In this document: one piece after another, positions 54,301 to 62,810 of the stretch
How the letters are laid out: each line of letters starts with the position of its first letter
Numbering within the stretch: position 1 is the stretch's first letter
Origin: Sphingomonadales bacterium
GTDB lineage: Bacteria; Pseudomonadota; Alphaproteobacteria; Sphingomonadales; Sphingomonadaceae
Length of the DNA: 64,000 nucleotides
NCBI GenBank assembly: GCA_028871475.1
Contig: JAGWMZ010000010.1
Span: forward strand, 62,001-126,000
Direction of reading: 5' to 3'
The notes under the pieces: model-generated
Databases searched by the model: none
What the model was told of the DNA's origin: nothing
The model's input: only the letters and a program-made list of their open reading frames with translations
Translations under genes and position numbers: made by a program

Positions 54301-55014
54301 TCACCAGGCTGTCGCGCCGGCATCGATTGCGATATCCGCGCCAGTGACATAGCGCGCTTCATCGCTCGCCAGCCACACCGCGCCAAAGGCAATATCCTTT
54401 GGCTCGCCCAGGCGCTTGAGCATGTTTTTGGTCAGAACCTGTTCTTCCAGCAACGGATCGATGGCCATGTGACGGCGGGTGGCGGCGGTCTGGATAAAAC
54501 CGGGCGAGATGGTGTTGGCGCGGATGTTGTGCGGCGCACCTTCCATGGCCAGTTGCCGCGTCATGGCCAGAACGCCGCCTTTTCCAGCGCAATGGGCCAG
54601 CGCGGGCGAACCGGGCAAGGCATGGTAGGCGTTGGCACTGGCGAAATTGATGATGCTGGCCCCCGCGCTGGCCTTGAGCCAGGGCCAGGCGGCACGCGTG
54701 GGCAGGAACACGATGTCGAGTTCGCCGGCCAGCGTGGCCTTCCATTGTGCGTAGGTCAGCGTGTCGATCCAGCCGAAGACCGCAAAGGCGGCGGCGTTGA
54801 CCAGAATGTCGATCCGCCCATGCGCCGCGCCGATCCTGGCCATCATCGCATTGACCGCAGCTTCATCGAGCAGGTCGACATCGTGGTCGCCGCCCGCCAA
54901 ATCCAGGCCGATGACCTGGGCTCCCTCGGTCCGCAACTGCTCAGCGATGCCTTCACCAATGCCATTGGCCGCGCCGGTCACCACGGCGATCTTGCCGGCA
55001 AGTCGCTCAGCCAT
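54301..55014 (-). CDS. SDR family oxidoreductase with His in the catalytic Tyr position
   Basis: 237 residues from the ATG at 55014, overlapping the end of the MFS gene by 8 bases. The Rossmann motif is TGAANGIGEGIAE, with an acidic beta-2 end (GLDLAGGDHDVDLLD) that favours NAD, and LVNAAAFAVFGW and INFASANAY follow. Where YxxxK is expected the sequence reads AHCAGKGGVLAM, so His replaces the catalytic Tyr while Ser and Lys remain. The end VTGADIAIDAGATAW is normal. It is most like 2-keto-3-deoxy-sugar-acid dehydrogenases. Reduced or altered catalysis is possible; a sequencing error cannot be excluded. Confidence 0.85.
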   Translation of the reverse strand: MAERLAGKIAVVTGAANGIGEGIAEQLRTEGAQVIGLDLAGGDHDVDLLDEAAVNAMMARIGAAHGRIDILVNAAAFAVFGWIDTLTYAQWKATLAGELDIVFLPTRAAWPWLKASAGASIINFASANAYHALPGSPALAHCAGKGGVLAMTRQLAMEGAPHNIRANTISPGFIQTAATRRHMAIDPLLEEQVLTKNMLKRLGEPKDIAFGAVWLASDEARYVTGADIAIDAGATAW

Positions 55015-56227
55015 GCAGCATCCCCTTGACGGCGACGGCATCGTCGCTGCGATGGATGCGGCCCGCCGCGGCGACCACCACAATCAGTCCGAGCACCGCG
55101 CCGCCCGAAAGCACGGCAAAGGCATTCTGCAGGCCGCCCGTTTGCTGCGCGGCAAAGGTGACCACCACGGGGCTGAGAAACTGACCCAGCGCAAAGGCGC
55201 TTTGCCACATGCCGGCGCCGCGCCCACGCACCTCGAAAGCGAGCAGACTCATCGCCCAGACCAGCAGCGTGGGCAGCAATAGCCCCGCGCCCAGCTGGTT
55301 GATAAAGCAGCCAATGACGAAACCGGTCGGCGTGGCCGCACGCCCCATCACCAGGAAACCGACCGCCAGCAACGCGAATTCGGTCACCAGCAGCCGCTGA
55401 ACCGCCATGCGGCCCACGCGCGAGTAGATGAACGTGCCCAGCGGCACGCCCACGCTGGCGATCGAGGTGAGGAATCCGGCGCGCGCCGGATTGGTGACGC
55501 CCAGAACGGCGAGACCGCTCGCCGACTGGATCTGGACGGTGTAAAAGAAGATCGCGCCATAGATGGTGATGCCCAGGATCACCATCATGCGGCCCCAGGG
55601 GAAGGCTGCCCAACTGGCGCTGTGGGGTGCGCGGTCAGCCTTATCACCCGTGTCGCCTTGGGGTTCCCAGGTGAAGAGCAGGACCAGCGCCAGCATCAGG
55701 ATCGCCGAGAGATAGACCCAGAAGGGCGTGCGCCAGCCAAAGGCTCCCAACTGGCCGCCGACATTGAAAAAGATCAGCGCCGACATCGAGGCAAAAGCGG
55801 TCTGGGCGGCCAGCCATTTGTCACGCGCTGCGCCGTGGAAATAATCGCCGATCATGGTTGTCGAGAGCACCATGATCAGCGCTTCAGCCAGGCCTACGCC
55901 CACGCGGCTGATCAGAATGGCGGTCAGGTCTTTGAGAAAAACCGGGGCGATGCCCACCACTGCATAGACCAGAAAAGAAGCAATCAGCAGGCGGCGGCGG
56001 CCGAAGAAGTCGCCCAGCGCACCGGCCAGCGTGGAAAACAGGGCGATGCACAGGGCCGGGACCGTCAGGATCATCGGCACCCAATAGTCATGACCGGGAA
56101 CGCCGGAAAATTCCGCCATGATGCCGGGCAGCACAGGCGCCAGAAGAACGATGGCCATGGTGGAAAGCGTGATGGGCAACAGAAGGGCAATGCCTGTCAT
56201 GAAGCCTGGCTGGTGAGGTTTGACCAT
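55007..56227 (-). CDS. MFS transporter
   Basis: 406 residues with about 12 hydrophobic segments. The loop-2/3 motif is GALGDFFGRRRLLIAS and the fourth helix carries LISRVGVGLAEALIM. A second half begins after a charged central loop (EPQGDTGDKADRAP). It belongs to the large drug/organic-compound MFS group; the substrate is unknown. The stop overlaps the SDR start by 8 bases, so the carrier and the enzyme are co-translated. Upstream, 402 bases separate it from a divergent LacI regulator, which probably controls the cluster. Confidence 0.85.
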   Translation of the reverse strand: MVKPHQPGFMTGIALLLPITLSTMAIVLLAPVLPGIMAEFSGVPGHDYWVPMILTVPALCIALFSTLAGALGDFFGRRRLLIASFLVYAVVGIAPVFLKDLTAILISRVGVGLAEALIMVLSTTMIGDYFHGAARDKWLAAQTAFASMSALIFFNVGGQLGAFGWRTPFWVYLSAILMLALVLLFTWEPQGDTGDKADRAPHSASWAAFPWGRMMVILGITIYGAIFFYTVQIQSASGLAVLGVTNPARAGFLTSIASVGVPLGTFIYSRVGRMAVQRLLVTEFALLAVGFLVMGRAATPTGFVIGCFINQLGAGLLLPTLLVWAMSLLAFEVRGRGAGMWQSAFALGQFLSPVVVTFAAQQTGGLQNAFAVLSGGAVLGLIVVVAAAGRIHRSDDAVAVKGMLHG

Positions 56228-56629
56228 TTGTCTTCCTTGGTGGGCAGTCCTGTGTCGGCAGCGTCGGGGTCACAGGCTGACGGTAATCGTCACAAGATGT
56301 GGTGGCAAAGCGGGACGAAGCAGCAAGGTCGAAAGGCCATTGTGCTTCTCTCACCGCTTGTTCCGATGCGGATGTGGCAGATCAAGCAGTGGGCAATCCG
56401 GGGCCCGGCGAAGGTGCTGCAACCGATCCCAGTCTATGGCGTGAAAGAGCCATTGGCATGGTGCATCGGTCATACTCTCCTGTCATTATTTATGCCAATC
56501 TCGGCGATCTAGGGCGGTCTTGTAAATCGCAATTCGTCAATGGAAGGGCATCGAGAAAACAGGATAGTAGATTTTGAAAATCCGCTCAGGCATGGCATCG
56601 GGCCGGTGTGACAGAGGGAATGGGTTTCC
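56228..56629. other. Divergent regulatory gap between the MFS gene and a lacI-family gene
   Basis: 402 bases without a recognisable gene. It contains the palindrome at 56278-56292. The middle part (about 56310-56470) is GC-rich and reads open in more than one frame, without a ribosome site or known domain. The last 150 bases are AT-richer and should hold the promoter of the lacI-family gene. Confidence 0.5.
56278..56292. promoter_or_regulatory. Short palindrome upstream of the MFS-SDR genes
   Basis: TGACGGTAATCGTCA: six of seven base pairs match around a central A. It lies 51 bases before the MFS start and could be an operator for the divergent LacI regulator, but it lacks the central CG of most LacI sites. 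Confidence 0.3.
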
Positions 56630-57685
56630 GTGACAAAGAGACAGTCGACCGGCTCTGACGTCGCGCGTGCTGCGGGTGTCTCGAAATCCGCAGTGTCTCG
56701 CGCCTTCACCGGGGGCATCGTTTCGGAGGAAGCGCGCCGCAAGATCATGGAGGCGGCGCGCATCTTGCGCTATCGTCCCAATTACAGCGCGCGCTCGCTG
56801 ACCACCAGCCGCTCTCACCTGATCGGTCTGGCGATCACCAGCCTCGACAATCAATATTACCCGCTGATGGTGGAACGATTGCAGCAGCGTCTGGGCCTTG
56901 CCGGATATCGGCTGGTCCTGTTTATCACTCATGGCGATGCTGATCTTGATCCGATGCTCGATGAACTCCTGGGCTATCGGCTTGATGGGGTCGTGCTGGC
57001 ATCAAGCAGTCACGCGGCGCGTGTGGCGCGGGAGTGTCTGGAAGGCGGTGTGCCGGCCGTCATGCTGATCAACGTCGATCCTGAAGGTCGCCTGCCGGGC
57101 GTATGCACGGACAACGCAGCCGGCGCGCAAGAGATCGCGGCCCACCTGCTAAGCTCGGGGCGCCGACGGCTTGGACTGATTACCGGGCTTGATGAAAGTT
57201 CCTCCGGGATGGAGCGGGCGCGGGGATTTGCTGAGAAGGTCGGGCAACATCCGGACGCGCACTTGCTCACTGAATGCGGCTACTTCACCGAGGAAGGGGC
57301 CTATCGCGCGGCGCGGCGCCTGCTGGAGCGACCCGAGCCGGTCGATGCCCTTTTTTGCGTTACCGATTTGATGGCATTGGCTGCCTTGCAGGCGGTGCGC
57401 GATTTGGGGCTGGTGCCAGGGTGCGAGGTGGCTGTCTTTGGTTTTGACGATGCACCGATCGCCAAATGGGGAGCCTTCAACCTCGCCACCTATGCCTCAC
57501 CGCTTGATGCCATGGTAGAGGAGGTCGTGCGTTTGTTGCAGGAACAGATCGCCGGTGAGGCGGGCGGGCAGGGGACTGTCCGTCTGAAAGGACATCTGGT
57601 TCTGCGGGACAGTGGCGGAGGTAATGCGCGGCCCGGAGCGCGGGGCGGCGGGCAAAGGCCGGCCACCAAGGCTACGCGATCGTGA
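56630..57685 (+). CDS. LacI family transcriptional regulator
   Basis: 351 residues from the GTG at 56630, with GAGGG upstream; an ATG ten bases before it is out of frame. The helix-turn-helix begins almost at once (GSDVARAAGVSKSAVSRAFT), followed by the hinge RPNYSARSLTTSRSHLIGLA. The effector domain has GYRLDGVVLASSSHA, SSGRRRLGLITGLDESS, VDALFCVTDLMALAALQA and VAVFGFDDAPIAKWG. The C-terminus has a 20-residue Gly/Arg-rich tail not usual for the family. It is divergent from the MFS-SDR-TBDR-beta-helix series and is its likely local repressor. Confidence 0.92.
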   Translation: MTKRQSTGSDVARAAGVSKSAVSRAFTGGIVSEEARRKIMEAARILRYRPNYSARSLTTSRSHLIGLAITSLDNQYYPLMVERLQQRLGLAGYRLVLFITHGDADLDPMLDELLGYRLDGVVLASSSHAARVARECLEGGVPAVMLINVDPEGRLPGVCTDNAAGAQEIAAHLLSSGRRRLGLITGLDESSSGMERARGFAEKVGQHPDAHLLTECGYFTEEGAYRAARRLLERPEPVDALFCVTDLMALAALQAVRDLGLVPGCEVAVFGFDDAPIAKWGAFNLATYASPLDAMVEEVVRLLQEQIAGEAGGQGTVRLKGHLVLRDSGGGNARPGARGGGQRPATKATRS

Positions 57686-57748
57686 AATTCTCGGATCGGC
57701 GCCGGCCTGTTTTTCTGGCGCCTGATGGAAGCATTAAACCCCGATGCG

Positions 57749-58330
57749 TTACGGCAAAAAGATAATGTTCCTGCCTGCCGCGGCGCGGCGACGCCACATC
57801 GCCAGATACAAGCCGGCGCCAGTCAGCGTAAGAAGCACGGCAAGGATGCCAGCGCCAATGATCAGGATCTGGCCGGGCCCATCGAAGAAAGCGCCTGAGT
57901 GAAGGCCTACCAGGAGGCGATCAATGGATATTGGGGGGGCGTCGGGGACAGCAATCCTACTCCCGGCGTTTGAACGGCGGGCGCCGCTGACAGCGTCATA
58001 GCTGGCCACATGGGCGTAGTCATCATCCCAGACGACCGTTCCGACCGGCCGCCCGTCGAGCATATGGAGGCGTATTGACATCTGTCTTGCGTCACGATGG
58101 TCGCCATCGGCCAAGGCTGAAAGAATGATCCTCTGCATCAAGTGAGGCCAGGCATCCCCGCGCGGCAATGCCTGAGCCGTTGCAGCTATGGGCGCGCCGC
58201 CTGCCGCAAACGGCGCAGGTGGTGCATAGACCTGATAAAAAGCGGTCGCCGTGCCGGTAATGGCCAGCCAGATGAGGAGGGGAAGGCCCAGTGTTGCAAG
58301 CCAGCGGTGACATTTGCGCAGACCGCTCAT
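57749..58330 (-). CDS. PepSY-associated membrane protein (second of pair)
   Basis: 193 residues. The start CHRWLATLGLPLLIWLAITG is the first membrane helix of the PepSY-TM family, with the usual basic/aromatic lead-in. A periplasmic domain of about 110 residues follows, including HMLDGRPVGTVVWDDDYAHV, a PepSY-like strand pair. LLVGLHSGAFFDGPGQILII leads to the second helix, and the protein ends with a basic tail. It starts 3 bases after the stop of the similar 219-residue gene, so the pair is tandem and coupled. Relatives occur near TonB receptors and in ferric-siderophore reduction systems. Confidence 0.8.
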   Translation of the reverse strand: MSGLRKCHRWLATLGLPLLIWLAITGTATAFYQVYAPPAPFAAGGAPIAATAQALPRGDAWPHLMQRIILSALADGDHRDARQMSIRLHMLDGRPVGTVVWDDDYAHVASYDAVSGARRSNAGSRIAVPDAPPISIDRLLVGLHSGAFFDGPGQILIIGAGILAVLLTLTGAGLYLAMWRRRAAAGRNIIFLP

Positions 58331-58333
58331 GGT

Positions 58334-58993
58334 TCATTCGTTCCAAAAGAGCTGACGGCCGCCGCCGCGATGTTGACGCATGCGATACATGTCGATGTAA
58401 AGCCACAGGCCGCTTGCGCCCAGGAAGACGAAAGCAAGGCCCGCCAGACAGTCGAGCAGTCGGCCAGGCAGCCCGATGATACTGCCGCAATGCAGTGCGA
58501 TCAGCAGATTATGGAGCCGTATTTGTTCTGGCGTGGGCATCGCAGAGGCAGTCGCGGCACGTGGCACGAGTTGATCTCCAAGGATGCTCCAATGTGTTTG
58601 CCGGCCATCGGCGCTGTGCAGAAAAGCGCTTCCCCGCCCGGTTGTCCCTGCGCCTCGAAGATCAATTTGCAGTTCAACAACAGGAGCGCGAGACGATAGT
58701 GCCGTCAGCCGACTGGTCAGATCTTCGAGCCGTTGAGACAGGTTTCCTCCCAGAGGGGATAGATCGTCTCGCGCGGCATTGGGCGCTGCCGCGGATCTGG
58801 GCGGAGCCGTCAGATAATATTCCATGCCCAGCATGGTACCTGTGATCGTAACCCACGCCAGCAGGATCACCGCCGTGATGCTGCACCAGCGATGCCAGCG
58901 CCTGATCAGAAGGCGAAAGGGCGGCTTGGCCGGCAGGTGCTGCTGACCTGCCTTGCTGGCCGCTTCCTTCGCATTTGGCACCTGGGCGCTCAT
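58334..58993 (-). CDS. PepSY-associated membrane protein (first of pair)
   Basis: 219 residues. The first helix RRWHRWCSITAVILLAWVTI is at about residues 30-55, a periplasmic domain with VVELQIDLRGAGTTGRGSAF follows, and HCGSIIGLPGRLLDCLAGLA leads to the last helix with GLWLYIDMYRMRQHRGGG at the end. The His residues flanking both helices could bind haem, as proposed for PepSY-TM reductases. It is paralogous to the next gene and starts 13 bases after the FAD monooxygenase. This suggests that the three proteins work together at the inner membrane, possibly in electron transfer to an imported iron chelate; inference. Confidence 0.82.
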   Translation of the reverse strand: MSAQVPNAKEAASKAGQQHLPAKPPFRLLIRRWHRWCSITAVILLAWVTITGTMLGMEYYLTAPPRSAAAPNAARDDLSPLGGNLSQRLEDLTSRLTALSSRAPVVELQIDLRGAGTTGRGSAFLHSADGRQTHWSILGDQLVPRAATASAMPTPEQIRLHNLLIALHCGSIIGLPGRLLDCLAGLAFVFLGASGLWLYIDMYRMRQHRGGGRQLFWNE

Positions 58994-59006
58994 CGCCGTG
59001 GCCTCG

Positions 59007-60146
59007 TCAAAAAGCCTCGTTGAGTCGACTCAGCGCACCCTCCAGAATGCGCGCGTGGTCGCGTGCATCGCCGTGTTCCAGTTGCAATCGGCCCAGTGAG
59101 ATCGACGAGTCGATCACATCCTTGCAGCGCGGGTAGCGTCGTTCCTGATAAGCCAGCAGCCCATCTTCCACCCTGTCATGCGCGGCCAGTTCCTCGGCCA
59201 GCACGATCCCGCTTTCCACCGCCATCCCCGCGCCCGAGGCCAGATGCGGCGTGGTGGCATGCACCGCATCGCCCAGCAGAACGATGCGTCCATGGGACCA
59301 GGACCTGGGTTGCAAGGCAGCGGCCAGCGGGCGATAGTTGATCCAGTCCTGCCGGGTCATATTGTCACGGATCCAGCCGGCATTGCCGCCAAAATCGGCG
59401 AGCAGGCGCTGCAATTCCTCATAGAGTTCATCGTCGGTCAGGAAGCGCTCGCGCTCCACATGGGGGGTAAGCATCCACATATAGACACTGTCGGCCGCGC
59501 AGACGGTGATGCCGGCGGGGTTGTCATGGCCCAGATAGAATTCGCCCTCGGTCAGCCCCGGGGGGCGGCGGATGGAGATGCGCCAGCAGCCCTGGCCGGT
59601 GGGCTCGGGCGGCGCCATATGGGGGAAGGCGATGTCGCGCACGGTGGAAAACACGCTGTCGGCGCCCACCACCAGATCGACATGGCCGGTGGACCCGTCC
59701 GAGAAGGTGACGTCAACGCCGCCGCCCCGGTTGTCCAGAGCGGTCACCGTCAGGCCCAGGCGTACCTTGATGCCCAGCGCCTGTACGCGTTGTTGCATGA
59801 TACGGTGCAGCACGGGGCGCATGATGCCACCTGTTGCGGGCAATCCTTCCTCGATCACCGGTTCGTCTAGATCCTTGAGATGCGTGCCGTCATATCGGAA
59901 GAGGCGGTTTCTGGTGGTGATGGCGCCTTGCTGCTTGATCTCCTCGAGCAGCCCCAGGCGCCGATAGGCGCGCAAGGTGGGGCCGGTGATGGTGATCCCC
60001 GCCCCATAGACCCGCCACTGAGGGTCCAGGTCGATGATCTCGACCTTCACGCCGCGTTCCGACAGCGCGATCGCGGCTGCCATGCCGCCGATCCCGCCGC
60101 CAACGATGAGCGCCTCCTGGACGCTGCTGATGATCTCCCGTGTCAT
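59007..60146 (-). CDS. FAD-dependent monooxygenase
   Basis: 379 residues from the ATG at 60146; an in-frame extension upstream lacks a ribosome site. It is a group-A flavoprotein hydroxylase: the dinucleotide motif is ALIVGGGIGGMAAAIALSE, the DG motif is VDLVVGADSVFSTVRD, and GRIVLLGDAVHATTPHLASG is the second FAD motif, all in the expected order. Members hydroxylate aromatic rings or related substrates with NAD(P)H and O2 (salicylate, 3-hydroxybenzoate, tetracycline). It is the first gene of a series with two PepSY-type membrane proteins, and is divergent from a TBDR. The substrate is not evident. Confidence 0.88.
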   Translation of the reverse strand: MTREIISSVQEALIVGGGIGGMAAAIALSERGVKVEIIDLDPQWRVYGAGITITGPTLRAYRRLGLLEEIKQQGAITTRNRLFRYDGTHLKDLDEPVIEEGLPATGGIMRPVLHRIMQQRVQALGIKVRLGLTVTALDNRGGGVDVTFSDGSTGHVDLVVGADSVFSTVRDIAFPHMAPPEPTGQGCWRISIRRPPGLTEGEFYLGHDNPAGITVCAADSVYMWMLTPHVERERFLTDDELYEELQRLLADFGGNAGWIRDNMTRQDWINYRPLAAALQPRSWSHGRIVLLGDAVHATTPHLASGAGMAVESGIVLAEELAAHDRVEDGLLAYQERRYPRCKDVIDSSISLGRLQLEHGDARDHARILEGALSRLNEAF

Positions 60147-60328
60147 GGCGCCATGACGTAACGGCGCTGGCGGCCGAGGCAAATCCGAACCATGGATAGG
60201 CCTGCATCCATACAATCGGTAAGACCCGTGCCCCGCTTCGCGCTAGAACGGACCCAAGGCGTGAAGACACGCTTGTAAAAAGACGCGGGCGCCAGAGGGA
60301 TCGGCACCGGGAGCGACGGGGAGGATGT

Positions 60329-62743
60329 ATGAAGGGTTCGATGCGCCGTGGCGCAGGTCAGTCATTGATGCGCAAGAGAGCGTATCTGTGTGTGTCGGGA
60401 CTGGCGCTGGTTGCCGGGACGGCCCAGGCACAGACTCAAGCGCAAGAGCAGGCCGTGGTCCGACCGGACACAACGCCGCCCGCCAATGATACCGCCGAGA
60501 TCGTGGTCACCGCGCAAAAGCGCACCGAACGCCTGCAGGATATTCCGGTGGCCGCAGCCGTGCTGAGCAGTGCCTCGATCGCGCAGAACCATGTGACGGA
60601 CATCTCCGACATCAATCGCATTGTTCCCTCCGTGGAGATCAAGGGCACTTTCAACGGGCGCGTGCCCTATGGCATCCGCGGCATTTCCACCAATGCCAAC
60701 GAGGGCGCGATCGGCCTGACCTCTGGTGTGTCGGTCCAGATCGACGGCGTGCCGGTGCCGGCCGACAGCTTTGCTGCCAACACTGTGACCGATGTGCAGC
60801 AGCTTGAGGTGCTCAAGGGGCCACAGGCCACGCTGGGCGGGCGCACGGCCTCGGCCGGCGTCATCAATTTCGTCACCTATGCGCCCGGCGAGGCGACCCA
60901 TTTCGGCTATAACGCCATGCTCACCAACGATGGCGAGCATCACATGGATGTCCACGCCTCCGGTCAGATCGCGCCGGGGCTGACCGGCAGCATCAGCGCC
61001 TATTACCAGCACACCCCCTATCCGGTGTATAATCTGACGTTGAAGGATTACAGCAGGGCCGACAGCCATGGCGGACGCATCAAGCTGAAATGGCAGGTCA
61101 GTGATGCGATCGACGCGCAGGTGATGGGGCATTATGCGCTGTCGGAATCGAGCGGCGAGAATTTCGTGCCGATCTATTTTACCCCCGGCGCCTATTTTTT
61201 TGCGGCGCCCGTCGGGCTCACCCAGTCGGTAATGTTCCCGGGTTACGACATCAAATATGGCAACACGCAGTATGCCTCGCACACCATCATGGGCTCGCGC
61301 TATGAGGACAAGGACGGTTCGCTGGTGGTCAATTACCATCTGGGCAATGGTTCGGTGCTCACCTCCACCACCTCGTTGTTCCGCGAAAACCAGTGGCAGA
61401 CCCAGGATGTGTTTGAGGGCAATGTCGCATGGGCGACCCCCTTCCAGACTTTCCTGCAAACGGTGGGGGCCATTCCCGCGGCGCTTAACCAGCCCTTCGA
61501 CAATCTGCAGACCGCCTATGGCTATGTGAACCAGACCACCGAGGAGGTCAAACTGGCTTCCGATGGTGCAAGGCCTTTCAGCTATATCGCCGGCTTCTTT
61601 TATTCCGACCTGAAGGTCAACCAGAGCGAATATCGCAACTGGACGCTTAACCCGTTGGCCAAGGACAATATTTCCACAACTACCAACTATGCCATCTATG
61701 CCCGTGCCACGGCGCGGCTTGGCGAGACGCTGACGCTGGTGGGCGGCATGCGTTACAATTGGGACCGGATCGGCTGGAATGTTACCCAGTTCTTCGCCCC
61801 CGCCAATGGCATCTACGGCGATGGCGGCTATGGCCAGGGCGGCTACGCCTGGAACCTGAAGGACAGTTCCTCGGCGCTGGTGGGCGATGCGGCCATCCAG
61901 TTCAAGCCGGTGCGCGATGTGATGGTCTATGGTTCCTACACCCGTGGCTACAAGCCGCGCGCCTTCAACACGGTGCATGATTTTGCCACGCCGCAAAGCG
62001 CGCCCAGCGCCACCGACCTCAAATTTGCCGATGCCACCAAGCGCGAGACGATCGACAGCTTCGAACTGGGGCTCAAATCAAGCCTGCTCGACCGGCATCT
62101 GACCTTCAATCTGGCCGCCTATTATACCAAGTACACCAATTATCAGGCTCAGCTTTTCGACAATTCAGGCCTGATCGCGGTGCTGGTTCTGTCCAACGCC
62201 GATGCGCGCACGCAAGGCGTGGAAGCCGACCTGACCTATGTGCGGGGCAACACGCGCTTCAACCTGTCGGGCGCCTTTACTGATGCGAAGTTCACCAGCT
62301 TCCCCGGCGCAGTGTGCTATCCGGGACAAAGCGCGACGCAGGGCTGCAATGCCTCGACCAACAGTCAGGATCTGACGGGCAAGCCGCTGCCCTCTTCGCC
62401 CCGGTTCAAGCTGACCGGCAGCCTGCAGCAGACGGTGCCGACCGAGCGTTTCAACCTGCTGCTGGGCAGCAATGTCTCGTGGCGCAGCAGCACCAATATG
62501 CAGGCTGATCAGAACCCGCAGGCCGTCCAGCCCGGCTTTGCGCTGGTCGACGTGTCGGTGGGGTTCCAGAACAAGGCGCAGACCGCCAGCCTGACCTTCT
62601 TCGTCAACAATCTGACCGATCACATGTATTACACCAACATGGAAGACTTCTTCGCCAGCGCCACCTCGGCCAATTATGTGATCGGCCAGCCAGCGCGCGA
62701 TTCCCACCGTTATTTCGGTGGCCGCCTCTCGGTCAATTTCTGA
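60329..62743 (+). CDS. TonB-dependent outer-membrane receptor
   Basis: 804 residues from the ATG at 60329 (GGGGAGG 4 bases before); the signal-peptide core begins 13 codons later at MRKRAYLCVSGLALVAGTAQ, and an ATG there (60368) is an alternative. The TonB-box-like TAEIVVTAQKRTERLQDIP is followed by the plug (IRGISTNANEGAIGLTSGVS, VEVLKGPQATLGGRTASAGV) and a barrel with the terminal RYFGGRLSVNF. The plug reads GPQATLGGRTASAG where most have GPQGTLYGRN. It is divergent from the FAD monooxygenase series and 67 bases before the DenD-like gene. The ligand is unknown. Confidence 0.92.
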   Translation: MKGSMRRGAGQSLMRKRAYLCVSGLALVAGTAQAQTQAQEQAVVRPDTTPPANDTAEIVVTAQKRTERLQDIPVAAAVLSSASIAQNHVTDISDINRIVPSVEIKGTFNGRVPYGIRGISTNANEGAIGLTSGVSVQIDGVPVPADSFAANTVTDVQQLEVLKGPQATLGGRTASAGVINFVTYAPGEATHFGYNAMLTNDGEHHMDVHASGQIAPGLTGSISAYYQHTPYPVYNLTLKDYSRADSHGGRIKLKWQVSDAIDAQVMGHYALSESSGENFVPIYFTPGAYFFAAPVGLTQSVMFPGYDIKYGNTQYASHTIMGSRYEDKDGSLVVNYHLGNGSVLTSTTSLFRENQWQTQDVFEGNVAWATPFQTFLQTVGAIPAALNQPFDNLQTAYGYVNQTTEEVKLASDGARPFSYIAGFFYSDLKVNQSEYRNWTLNPLAKDNISTTTNYAIYARATARLGETLTLVGGMRYNWDRIGWNVTQFFAPANGIYGDGGYGQGGYAWNLKDSSSALVGDAAIQFKPVRDVMVYGSYTRGYKPRAFNTVHDFATPQSAPSATDLKFADATKRETIDSFELGLKSSLLDRHLTFNLAAYYTKYTNYQAQLFDNSGLIAVLVLSNADARTQGVEADLTYVRGNTRFNLSGAFTDAKFTSFPGAVCYPGQSATQGCNASTNSQDLTGKPLPSSPRFKLTGSLQQTVPTERFNLLLGSNVSWRSSTNMQADQNPQAVQPGFALVDVSVGFQNKAQTASLTFFVNNLTDHMYYTNMEDFFASATSANYVIGQPARDSHRYFGGRLSVNF

Positions 62744-62810
62744 CCTGATCGAACCTGTCGGGCAGGGGCTTTTTCGCTGCCGCCCCCTATCGTGTTGAAG
62801 GATCAGTGCC

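Noticed and set aside
56310..56577. Small gene in the gap between the MFS and lacI-family genes
   Set aside because: Several frames are open by chance in GC-rich DNA, and none has a ribosome site plus a protein-like composition.
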